A stretch of 64,000 nt of DNA from Bog-756 sp963845485 (lineage in GTDB: Bacteria > Actinomycetota > Acidimicrobiia > Acidimicrobiales > RAAP-2). Within the stretch, counting starts at the first letter, position 1; every line of letters starts with the position of its first letter. Position numbers and translations under genes: made by a program. Below, piece after piece: positions 34,457 to 42,180 of this stretch. The notes beneath the pieces are model-generated. The model saw nothing but the letters and a program-made list of their open reading frames with translations. It made no database searches and was not told the DNA's origin. Where the stretch lies: positions 186,001-250,000 of the forward strand of contig CAWJSI010000017.1 of assembly GCA_963845485.1 (NCBI GenBank). The letters are read 5' to 3'.

Positions 34457-34648
34457 CAGCGCGCCCCCCAGGCCGCGGTCGTTCCGGACGGATTCGGGCA
34501 GTTCATGTGATGGCGTCCTCCAACGGCAGGCCGGCCTTGCAACCGGCGGAACGCCGAGATGCTACCGCCGCCTCGGTCGGGACAATCTTGCAATGCCCAG
34601 TTGCATCAGCACCAGCCGGTCGCGGTGGGGTTCGCGTACAGTGGCCCG
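34457..34648. promoter_or_regulatory. divergent region RidA / SDR
   Basis: 192 bp. CTTGCAA occurs at 34536-34542 and 34587-34593, 51 bp apart (close to five helical turns). On the plus strand TACAGT (34637-34642) is 6 nt before the SDR ATG, a leaderless arrangement. Confidence 0.45.
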
Positions 34649-35536
34649 ATGAGTTTGCTCGAAGGAAGAGTCGCAGTGGTCACAGGAGCCGGTCGGGGCA
34701 TCGGGCGAGCCATCGCCCTCTGCCTGGCCGACGAGGGTGCCAAGGTGGTGGTCAACGACATCGGCGTGTCCCTGGGCGGCGACGGGACCGACGAGGACCC
34801 TGCCGACCAGGTGGTCGAAGAGATCGAGTCGCGGGGTGGTGCCGCGGTGGCCAGCCGCGACCGGGTCGACGACTTCGACGCTGCCGGTCGCATCATCTCG
34901 ACCGCCGTGGACACCTTCGGGACCATCGACATCCTCGTCAACAACGCGGGCATCGTGCGGGACCGGACCCTGGTGAAGATGGAGGAGGCCGACTACGACG
35001 CCGTCGTGGCCGTGCACCAGAAGGGGACATTCAACACCGCCCGCCACGCCGCCCCCTTGATGAAGGAGGCCGGCTACGGCCGGATCGTCAACATCACCTC
35101 GTCCGCCGGCCTTCGGGGCAACTTCGGACAGAGCAACTACGGTGCGGCCAAAGCCGCCATCATGGGCATGACGTTCGTCTGGGCGGTCGAGCTCGGCAAG
35201 TACGGGATCACGGTGAACGCCATGGCCCCGGCGGGTGCCACCCGCATGACCCAAGGCCTGGCCGATGAGGAGGCCCCGGCGGACCAGGACCCCGCCCTCA
35301 ACGCCCCGCTCGTCGCCTACCTGGCCTCGGAGGCCGCCGCCGGAGTGAACGGCCAGGTCTTCGGGCGCACCGGCTACGGCTTCACGGTGTTCCAGACTCC
35401 CCGACAGGTGGCCACCATGTGGCAGGAGGGCGGGTGGACGCCCTCCGAGGTGGCGGAGCACTTCCATGAGGTGCTGGGCCAACACCTCCAGCCGGTGGGC
35501 ATGCCGGCCCACGCGCTGTTGGGCAACAAGAAGTAG
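34649..35536 (+). CDS. SDR, MFE-2/3-hydroxyacyl-CoA dehydrogenase type
   Basis: A 295-residue SDR of the branch that includes the dehydrogenase domain of peroxisomal multifunctional enzyme type 2. TGAGRGIGRAIAL, VVVNDIGVSLGGDG (Asp after the second strand, so NAD is likely), NNAGIVRDRTLVKM, ITSSAG and NYGAAK are all present. It probably oxidises a 3-hydroxyacyl-CoA. The start at 34649 is fixed by TACAGT 6 nt upstream. It ends 6 bp before a CoA-ligase gene, so the two are cotranscribed. Confidence 0.88.
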   Translation: MSLLEGRVAVVTGAGRGIGRAIALCLADEGAKVVVNDIGVSLGGDGTDEDPADQVVEEIESRGGAAVASRDRVDDFDAAGRIISTAVDTFGTIDILVNNAGIVRDRTLVKMEEADYDAVVAVHQKGTFNTARHAAPLMKEAGYGRIVNITSSAGLRGNFGQSNYGAAKAAIMGMTFVWAVELGKYGITVNAMAPAGATRMTQGLADEEAPADQDPALNAPLVAYLASEAAAGVNGQVFGRTGYGFTVFQTPRQVATMWQEGGWTPSEVAEHFHEVLGQHLQPVGMPAHALLGNKK

Positions 35537-35542
35537 GGCGTG

Positions 35543-37123
35543 ATGGCCGCCTCCCTCGCCCTTCCGCCCGAGCAGCTGCATGCCGTCGCTACCGCCTTCG
35601 GCGGCGAACGGGCCTACACCGTCGTGGGTGGCTCGTCGTTGACCTTCGACCAGTGGGACATCGGCGCCACCCGGCTGGCCCGAGGCCTGATTGACGCCGG
35701 GATCCAGCCCGGTGACCGGGTGGCCATCCACCTCGAACCCGTCCATGCCCTCCAGTGGGTCACGAGCTACAGCGCCATTCACCGTGCCGGGGCGGTGGCC
35801 GTGCCCTTCAACCCCCAGCTGGCCCGACCCGAGGTCGAGCGGATGCTGACCCACTCCGGGGCAGCGGCGGCCATCACCGAGGTGTCACTGCTCCCACGCT
35901 ATGAGGGACAGCGTCCCGCCGTGCTGGTCGCCCTGCCCGAAGACATCGAGGGACCGCTCGCAGCGGCGGCGTCTGGCTTCGGCGCCGTGGCCTGGTCGGA
36001 CATCATGAGTGCCGACACCGAGTACCTCCAGGTGCCGAGGGATCCCGGCGACCTGGCCGACATCCTCTACACCTCGGGCACCACCGGTGATCCCAAGGCG
36101 GTCGCCATCCGCCACGACAATTACTCACTCATGCCGTTCACCGAGCCCAACTGGAGCGGCGGTGGCTGGATGCACGCCAGTCCGCCGTACACCTTTGCCG
36201 GCATTGCCTTCGTCTACACGCCAATGAAGCTCGGCCTCCGAGCCCTCTACATGCCCCGGTTCGATGCCGGGACCTGGCTCGACACGGTGGAGTCCGAGCG
36301 GCCCGGTTCGGTCTTTCTCGTACCGGCTATGGCCAACCTCCTGCTCGAGCATCCGCGCTTCGATGACGCCGATCTCACGTCGGTGCAGCTATGCAGCGTG
36401 GGAAGCGCTCCGCTGGCCCCGTTCGTGCTGGAGCGTCTCCAGGACCGCATGCCCACGGCCCTCGTGTCCAACAACTACGGGATGACTGAAGCTGGTTCGG
36501 TGTACTGCCTGATGCCCCCCGGCGAAGCGGTGAGGCGCCCCGGATCGGTGGGTAAGCCCGCCCCGCCCGCCGAGATCCTCTGTGTCGACGACGACGGGCT
36601 ACCGATGCCTGCCGGTGAGGTGGGCAACGTTCGCCTGAGGATCCCCGGACGCCCCCGCGAGTACTACGGCGACCCGGACGCCAGCTCCCGTACCTGGGTG
36701 GACGGGTGGCTGATCACCGGCGACCTCGGCCGGCTCGACGCCGACGGCTACCTCTACATCGTGGGTCGCACGAAAGATGTGATCATCCGAGGCGGCAACA
36801 ACATCTTCCCGACCGACGTCGAGCATGTAATCGAGTTGCACCCGGCGGTGCGCGAGGTGGCCGTGGTCGGGATCCCCCACCCGGTGCTGGGCGAGGACCT
36901 CCTGGCCGTAGTAGCCCTCCGCCCTGACCACAAGGCGGACGCCGAAGAACTATCGGTTCACACTGCCGAGCGATTGGCCCGTTACAAAGTGCCCCGACAG
37001 TGGGAGTTCGTGGACACCCTCCCCCGCAACGCCACGGGCAAGGTCGTGAAGGAGCGGCTGCGCCAGCAGTTCGCCGACCGTGCCGGTGACACGGCAGCCC
37101 CTGAGGGAACGACCTCGCGGTGA
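35543..37123 (+). CDS. acyl-CoA synthetase (AMP-binding ligase)
   Basis: A 526-residue ANL-family ligase that activates a carboxylic acid to acyl-AMP and then to the CoA thioester. The P-loop YTSGTTGDPKAV, GMTEAG, TGDLGRLDADGYL and GRTKDVIIRGGNNIFP (A8 hinge), and the catalytic Lys in RNATGKVVK near the end are intact. The ATG at 35543 is 6 bp after the SDR stop; a GTG just before it is possible. It is followed by a glyoxalase-fold gene overlapping by 4 nt. The substrate class is not predictable. Confidence 0.9.
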   Translation: MAASLALPPEQLHAVATAFGGERAYTVVGGSSLTFDQWDIGATRLARGLIDAGIQPGDRVAIHLEPVHALQWVTSYSAIHRAGAVAVPFNPQLARPEVERMLTHSGAAAAITEVSLLPRYEGQRPAVLVALPEDIEGPLAAAASGFGAVAWSDIMSADTEYLQVPRDPGDLADILYTSGTTGDPKAVAIRHDNYSLMPFTEPNWSGGGWMHASPPYTFAGIAFVYTPMKLGLRALYMPRFDAGTWLDTVESERPGSVFLVPAMANLLLEHPRFDDADLTSVQLCSVGSAPLAPFVLERLQDRMPTALVSNNYGMTEAGSVYCLMPPGEAVRRPGSVGKPAPPAEILCVDDDGLPMPAGEVGNVRLRIPGRPREYYGDPDASSRTWVDGWLITGDLGRLDADGYLYIVGRTKDVIIRGGNNIFPTDVEHVIELHPAVREVAVVGIPHPVLGEDLLAVVALRPDHKADAEELSVHTAERLARYKVPRQWEFVDTLPRNATGKVVKERLRQQFADRAGDTAAPEGTTSR

Positions 37124-37491
37124 AAGTCACCAAGACCCTGCACCACAGCGTGAACGTCGAGGGGCATCTCGACTCGACGGTGGCCTTCTACCGCGACCTG
37201 TTGGAGCTCGACGACGAGGCCCGGCCGGTCATCCCCGGTGTTGAGGGGCACTGGTTCGCAGCCGGGGACATCCAGCTGCACCTGGTCGACGCCGAGGCTG
37301 GGCCCCAGGCCATCAAACCCACCGGCCCGCATGTCTGCTTCGCCGTCGAGGACCTGCCCGCCGCCATAAGCGAGCTCGAGGAGTCAGGTATCCCCTACGC
37401 CGAGGGCGCCCAGGGTCCGGTGGTGCAGATCTGGTTCGTCGATCCGGCCGGCAACACCGTCGAAATCCAGCAGGACCCGGCGTTCGGCTGA
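37120..37491 (+). CDS. VOC/glyoxalase-fold protein
   Basis: A 123-residue member of the vicinal oxygen chelate superfamily. The three usual metal ligands are visible: His near LHHSV, His in IQLHLV and Glu in NTVEIQQ. Possible roles include an isomerase, extradiol dioxygenase-like or resistance function. Its GTG start overlaps the stop of the ligase gene (GTGA), so it is translated from the same mRNA. Confidence 0.82.
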   Translation: MKVTKTLHHSVNVEGHLDSTVAFYRDLLELDDEARPVIPGVEGHWFAAGDIQLHLVDAEAGPQAIKPTGPHVCFAVEDLPAAISELEESGIPYAEGAQGPVVQIWFVDPAGNTVEIQQDPAFG

Positions 37492-37508
37492 GCCCCCCGG
37501 GAGCTCAG
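37488..37508. terminator. hairpin formed by facing stop codons
   Basis: CTGAGC (37488-37493) pairs with GCTCAG (37503-37508) around a 9-nt loop. The stops of both converging genes lie in the arms. No U-tract is seen. Confidence 0.35.
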
Positions 37509-38644
37509 ATCGGCGCCACGCCGAGTGCCAGTCGTTCCTCGAGCAGCGCGGCGATGCGCTCACGGTGCCAGGCTGCGGTGCCAAATGAGGTGGCGTCCAG
37601 CCGAGACCGCTTCAACGACAGGTGGATGTCGGCATCCCACGTGAACCCGATCCCCCCGTGGACCTGCATGCCTGCGGCCAGCACCCGTTCCGCGGCGTCG
37701 GAGCACCAGGACTTGGCCATGGAAGCACTGAGCGAAGCCTCCTGGTCGTCGGTGGCCAGACACCACGCCGCGTAGTACGCACTGGACCGCATGGCCTCCA
37801 CATCCACCAGGGCGTCGGCCAGCTTGTGCTTGATGGCCTGGAAGCTGCCAATGGGGTGGCCGAACTGACGGCGCACCTTGGCGTACTCGACACTCATCTC
37901 GAGGGCGATGGTGGCTGTGCCGAGGAGTTCGGCGGCGGCCCCTGACGCGGCCCGGTCCACTAGTCGCCGGGCCGCCGCGCTCCCCCCGATGCGGTGGGCG
38001 GGCGTGTCCTCCAGACGAAGCCAGGCCAACGACCGGGTTCGGTCCATGGCCGGCTCGGCGGCTGGACGCTCGCCCTCGGGTTGGACAACGGCGTACACGG
38101 CCTCCTCGGTGACCACCACCACCACGTCGGCCTCGGCGCCGTAGAGGGTCGGCTCCGGTCGGCCGGTGAGAAAGTGGCGCTCCCCGTCACTCCGTGCGGT
38201 GACCGTTCCGGTACGGGCCGCCCATGCGACGGCGCCCACCGCCTGGCCCGAGGTCAGCCGGTCGACCCATTCCTCGGCCTCGCTGGCGAGATCGAGGGGG
38301 ACAGCCTCGTCGTCCCCTACCCGCAGGAGCGCCCCCAGGGCCAGGATGGTGCCGAGGAACGGGGCCGGAGCTGTCCGCCGCCCCAGCTGCTCGGCGAGTA
38401 CGGCGACCTCTACCATCCCCATGCCGAGACCGCCGTCGGACTCGGGGCGCTCCACGGCTAGCCACCCCTGCTCGGCCATGGCCTCCCACAGGCGCCGGTC
38501 GAACCCGTCAGCCCGGTCACCGGGATCCTCGGCCGTTCCGCTCCCAACGAAGGCCCGGATCCGCTCCCTCGAGGCGTGGCCGTCGAGCAGATCGGCGGCG
38601 GCGGCGGCCAGGTCCTGTTGGTCGGACGAGAGTTCGAATTCCAC
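37505..38644 (-). CDS. acyl-CoA dehydrogenase, apparently non-catalytic partner
   Basis: A 379-residue acyl-CoA dehydrogenase-fold protein close to the product of 18248-19327: VEYAKVRRQFGHPIGSFQAIKHKLAD and MQVHGGIGFTWDADIHLSLKRSR. The helix-G base position reads AASGAAAELLG and the C-terminal loop FGTAAWHRE, so neither known catalytic Glu is present. The divergent gene at 38780 encodes the likely catalytic partner. The GTG at 38644 is 8 nt downstream of a TATGCT box, indicating a leaderless message. It is not expected to dehydrogenate on its own. Confidence 0.82.
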   Translation of the reverse strand: MEFELSSDQQDLAAAAADLLDGHASRERIRAFVGSGTAEDPGDRADGFDRRLWEAMAEQGWLAVERPESDGGLGMGMVEVAVLAEQLGRRTAPAPFLGTILALGALLRVGDDEAVPLDLASEAEEWVDRLTSGQAVGAVAWAARTGTVTARSDGERHFLTGRPEPTLYGAEADVVVVVTEEAVYAVVQPEGERPAAEPAMDRTRSLAWLRLEDTPAHRIGGSAAARRLVDRAASGAAAELLGTATIALEMSVEYAKVRRQFGHPIGSFQAIKHKLADALVDVEAMRSSAYYAAWCLATDDQEASLSASMAKSWCSDAAERVLAAGMQVHGGIGFTWDADIHLSLKRSRLDATSFGTAAWHRERIAALLEERLALGVAPI

Positions 38645-38658
38645 AGCGGCGAAGCATA
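38645..38658 (-). promoter_or_regulatory. leaderless-type -10 box (TATGCT, 8 nt spacer)
   Basis: On the minus strand TATGCT (38658-38653) stands 8 nt before the GTG at 38644. On the opposite strand CAAGCT (38767-38772) stands 7 nt before the ATG at 38780, a weaker version of the same design. Confidence 0.5.
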
Positions 38659-38779
38659 CGGTGCCGCCGACCCCACCGCCCCTTCCGCCCGGCCCACCGC
38701 TTCGTTGGGTTCGTGACGGGACGTCCACCGCCCGTCCCGGCTGTACTCGGCCCGGGACACGTGTGCCAAGCTGACAGAG

Positions 38780-39967
38780 ATGGATCTCCAGATGACCGCG
38801 GAGCAGCAAGAACTCCGCGCCGAACTGCGCGCCTGGCTGGTCGCCAACCTCCCCTGGGAGTACGGCACCGAGCCGCCCATGCGCTCCCAGGACCTGGCCG
38901 AGGTGGTGGCCTTCGGTCGACGGTGGCAGTCGATGTTGGCTGAAGGCCGGTGGGTCGGAGTCACCTGGCCCGAGGAGCTGGGCGGTCGGGGCCTTGGTGC
39001 CACCGAGCACTTCCTGGTCACCGAGGAGATGGCCCGAGCCCGGGCTCCCGAGCTGGTCGGTCGCATCGGGATCAATCTGGTCAGCCCCACCCTCTTCGCC
39101 CACGGCACTCCCGAGCAGCAGGCCCGGTGGCTGCCCCCCATACTCGGGGCCGAGGAGCTGTGGTGCCAGCTGTTCAGCGAGCCCGAGGCGGGCAGCGATC
39201 TCGCCTCACTGACCACTAAGGCCGTCCGGGTCCCCGGGGGCTTCCGGGTCAGCGGCCACAAGGTCTGGACCTCGTACGCGCAGTTCGCCGACTGGGGTCT
39301 TTGTCTCGCCCGCAGCGATCCCGACGCGCCCAAGCGCCAGCTGGGGATCTCCTCACTCGTCATCGACATGCACGCCGAGGGGGTCGAGGTTCGTCCCCTG
39401 GTCCAAATCACCGGCGACGCCGAGTTCAACGAGGTGCTTTTGGACGACGTCTTCGTCCCCGACGAGCAGCTCATCGGGGACGCCGGAAACGGGTGGTCGG
39501 TAGCCAACTCCACCTTGTCCCATGAGCGCGGGGTCAACCCACGCCAGCTGGGCATCCACGTCCAGCTGCTAGCCGAACTGCTCGAACTGGCTGCCAGTCA
39601 ACCGGCACCGGGGGGGTTCGCCGATCCCGACGTCCGCCAGCGGCTCGCCGAGGCCTACATCGAGGTCAAGTTGTTCCAGCTGCACAACTGGCGGACGCTG
39701 ACCCGACTTGAACGCGGCGAGCACCCCGGCCCCGAGGGCAGCGCCCTCAAGCTGTACTGGAGCGAGATGTCCAAACGCCTCCACGAGACGGTCATGGCCG
39801 TGCTCGGTCCGGCCGCCTCACTCTGGCAGGGCGCCTCAGACAATCCCGGGGACGGCATGTGGCAACGGTCGTGGCTCTACTATCAGGCGTCGTCGATCTT
39901 TGCTGGCACCAACGAGGTCCAGCGCACCCTGGTCGGCGAGCGGGTGTTGGGGCTCCCCCGGGACTGA
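38780..39967 (+). CDS. acyl-CoA dehydrogenase, catalytic partner
   Basis: A 395-residue FAD-dependent acyl-CoA dehydrogenase. QLFSEPEAGSDLASLTTKAV and VSGHKVWTSYAQFADWGL bind flavin. The base is probably the Glu in STLSHERGVNPRQL (helix-G position), since the C-terminal loop reads IFAGTNEVQRT without Glu. It is similar in layout to the 19526 protein and to the C-terminal half of the 42181 protein. It is divergent from its base-lacking partner and followed 35 bp later by a crotonase gene. Confidence 0.9.
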   Translation: MDLQMTAEQQELRAELRAWLVANLPWEYGTEPPMRSQDLAEVVAFGRRWQSMLAEGRWVGVTWPEELGGRGLGATEHFLVTEEMARARAPELVGRIGINLVSPTLFAHGTPEQQARWLPPILGAEELWCQLFSEPEAGSDLASLTTKAVRVPGGFRVSGHKVWTSYAQFADWGLCLARSDPDAPKRQLGISSLVIDMHAEGVEVRPLVQITGDAEFNEVLLDDVFVPDEQLIGDAGNGWSVANSTLSHERGVNPRQLGIHVQLLAELLELAASQPAPGGFADPDVRQRLAEAYIEVKLFQLHNWRTLTRLERGEHPGPEGSALKLYWSEMSKRLHETVMAVLGPAASLWQGASDNPGDGMWQRSWLYYQASSIFAGTNEVQRTLVGERVLGLPRD

Positions 39968-40002
39968 CCGGACGGGTGGGGGCGATCGGGAAGGAACTGT
40001 CC

Positions 40003-40848
40003 ATGCAGTATGAAACCATCCTCTACCGAGTAGAGGGCACGGTGGCCACGATCACCATGAACCGTCCCGAGATGGCCAACGCCCAGAACACCCGGCTGAT
40101 CGACGAGATGGACAACGCCTTCGACCAGGCCGATGCCGATGACGGCGTGCGCGTCGTGATCCTGGCCGGGGCGGGCAAGCACTTCTCGTCCGGGCACGAC
40201 CTGAAAGCACTCATCGGCGACGGCGAGACCGACAAGTGGCGCCTGATGCGGGAGACCCCCGAGGGCAAGATGTACCACGAGAAGGTCATGTACTACGACC
40301 GGTGCAAGAAGATCCACGACTTCCGCAAGCCCACCATCGCCGCCGTCCAGGGGAGCTGTGTCGCCGCCGGCCTGATGTTGGCCTGCATGTGTGACCTGAT
40401 CGTGGCCGCCGACGATGCCGTCTTCTCCAATCCCGTACTGCGCATGACCGGAGCCGGGGTCGAGCTGCTCGTGGAGCCGTGGGAGCTGGGCATCCGCAAG
40501 GCCAAGGAGTTCTTGCTCACCGGAGACACCATCGACGCCCAGGAGGCGTGGCGACTCGGCCTCGTCAACCGGGTGGTGCCGAGGGACGAGCTGACGGCGC
40601 GGACCGAGGAGCTGGCCGAACGGATCTCCCTGGTCCCGCCGGCAACGGCCCAGGTGGTCAAGGACACCCTCAACCACACCGGCGAGCTCATGGGGAAGTC
40701 GGATTCGTGGAAGTACCACTTCATGGCCCACCACTGGATGCACAACACGTCGACGGCCGCCGAGGCCCTGGAGGCACGGAGGTCCAAGGGGTCGATGAAA
40801 GAGGTCTTTGCCGACCGCGACCGGGGTGACCGGGCGGACAGCGAGTGA
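40003..40848 (+). CDS. crotonase-fold protein lacking both catalytic glutamates
   Basis: A 281-residue crotonase. The oxyanion-hole segment FSSGHDLKAL and IAAVQGSCVAAGLMLACMCDLIVAAD are conserved. However, the positions of the two catalytic glutamates of rat enoyl-CoA hydratase (144 and 164) hold Met (GLMLACMCD) and Val (FSNPVLRM). It therefore probably catalyses a different crotonase reaction, such as an isomerisation, ring cleavage or hydrolysis. GAAGGA lies 8 nt before the ATG. It overlaps the CaiB-type gene by 4 nt and is paralogous to the protein at 60771-61700. Confidence 0.8.
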   Translation: MQYETILYRVEGTVATITMNRPEMANAQNTRLIDEMDNAFDQADADDGVRVVILAGAGKHFSSGHDLKALIGDGETDKWRLMRETPEGKMYHEKVMYYDRCKKIHDFRKPTIAAVQGSCVAAGLMLACMCDLIVAADDAVFSNPVLRMTGAGVELLVEPWELGIRKAKEFLLTGDTIDAQEAWRLGLVNRVVPRDELTARTEELAERISLVPPATAQVVKDTLNHTGELMGKSDSWKYHFMAHHWMHNTSTAAEALEARRSKGSMKEVFADRDRGDRADSE

Positions 40849-42134
40849 GCAGGAACGCCGACGGTCGCGATCCCGAGGCGTCCGGCACAGAGCGCACCGG
40901 ATCCGAACCGCCACTCCCTCTCACCGGACTTCGGGTCCTTGACGTAGGAACCCGGATCTCTGCACCCTTCTGTGCCGGGCTGCTCGGCGAGTTGGGCGCC
41001 GACGTGATCAAGGTCGAACTGCCCGGCAGCGGCGACTTCATGCGCACCATCGGTCCCTTCGCCGACCCTGGAGACGGGGAGGCCGAGGCCCCGCCCTACT
41101 CCTTGTTCTGGTCGGTTGAAGGGCGTGGCCGGCGGGGTACTACCTGCGATCTGCGCACGGCCGAGGGCCAGGACCTGTTTCGTCGCCTGGCCGCTCACGC
41201 CGACGTGATCTGTGAGAACTTCCGACCGGGGACCATGGAGAAGTGGCACGTCGGCCCCGACGACCTCGACCCCCGGCTCGTCTACGTACGGATCAGCGTG
41301 TTCGGACAGGACGGCCCCTACTCCTCCCGGCCGGGCCTCGACCGACTGGGCATCGCCTACGGTGGCCTCCTCCACCTCACCGGGGAGCCGGACCGACCAC
41401 CGGTCCGTCCGGGTGTGACCATCTCGGACTACCTGACCGGTGTGTTCGCGGCCATGGCCGCCGTGGCCGGCCTCTACCAACGGGATCTGCGTCGCCCGGC
41501 CGAGGGCGGCGGTAGAGGAGCCGTCATCGACGCCCCGCTCTACGGCGCGGTCCTACGGGTCCTCGAGTGGACGCTGGCCGGTTACGACCAACTGGGCACG
41601 GTCCGTGGCCGAGAGGGTAACCGACTACGTAACTCCGCTCCGCTCGACAACTACCCCACGGCCGACGGTGCGTACATCTGCATCGTGGGTGGGTCGGACG
41701 CCAACTTCGCCCGCTTGTGCCGGGCCATGGGCCGTGAGGACCTCCTGGCCGACCCTCGATTCACCACGTTGAAGCTCCGCTCCCAGCACGCCGAGGAGAT
41801 CAACGGGATCGTGGCCACCTGGACAGTCACCCTCCCCGCCGCCGACATCGAGACCGTCTGCATCGCCCATGATGTACCCGTGGGCACCGCGTACAGCGCT
41901 GCCGACATCTTCGACGATCCCCATATGGTTGCCCGAGGGGACCTGGTGGCGGTCGTGGACCCAGTGATCGGCCCGGTCCGTCAGCAGGCACCGTTCCCCC
42001 GGTTCGTGGGGCGGACCCCAGCAGTGCCGACCGGTGCTCCGCTGCTGGGCGCGGACAACCGGTCGGTCTGGTGCGACCTCGTCGGTCTGTCTGACGAGGA
42101 GTTCACCGATGCGCAGCAGGCCGGCACCATCTGA
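40845..42134 (+). CDS. CaiB/BaiF family CoA-transferase (class III)
   Basis: A 429-residue class III CoA-transferase that moves CoA between acids. LTGLRVLDVGTRISAPFCAGLLGELGADVIKVE is the typical N-terminal block, and Asp195 in VTISDYLTG is the expected acyl-carrying nucleophile. It begins with GTG overlapping the crotonase stop (GTGA). It may activate the free acid by CoA transfer, as an alternative to the ligases in the window. Confidence 0.9.
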   Translation: MSRNADGRDPEASGTERTGSEPPLPLTGLRVLDVGTRISAPFCAGLLGELGADVIKVELPGSGDFMRTIGPFADPGDGEAEAPPYSLFWSVEGRGRRGTTCDLRTAEGQDLFRRLAAHADVICENFRPGTMEKWHVGPDDLDPRLVYVRISVFGQDGPYSSRPGLDRLGIAYGGLLHLTGEPDRPPVRPGVTISDYLTGVFAAMAAVAGLYQRDLRRPAEGGGRGAVIDAPLYGAVLRVLEWTLAGYDQLGTVRGREGNRLRNSAPLDNYPTADGAYICIVGGSDANFARLCRAMGREDLLADPRFTTLKLRSQHAEEINGIVATWTVTLPAADIETVCIAHDVPVGTAYSAADIFDDPHMVARGDLVAVVDPVIGPVRQQAPFPRFVGRTPAVPTGAPLLGADNRSVWCDLVGLSDEEFTDAQQAGTI

Positions 42135-42147
42135 CAGCTCACCGCCA

Positions 42148-42169
42148 GCTGGGTCCGTCCCGACCCAGC
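42148..42169. terminator. 8-bp stem-loop between converging genes
   Basis: GCTGGGTC (42148-42155) pairs perfectly with GACCCAGC (42162-42169) around CGTCCC. It lies in the 46-bp gap between the CaiB-type gene and the double acyl-CoA dehydrogenase gene and could terminate both; there is no U-tract. Confidence 0.5.
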
Positions 42170-42180
42170 CCGCGGCGGGG

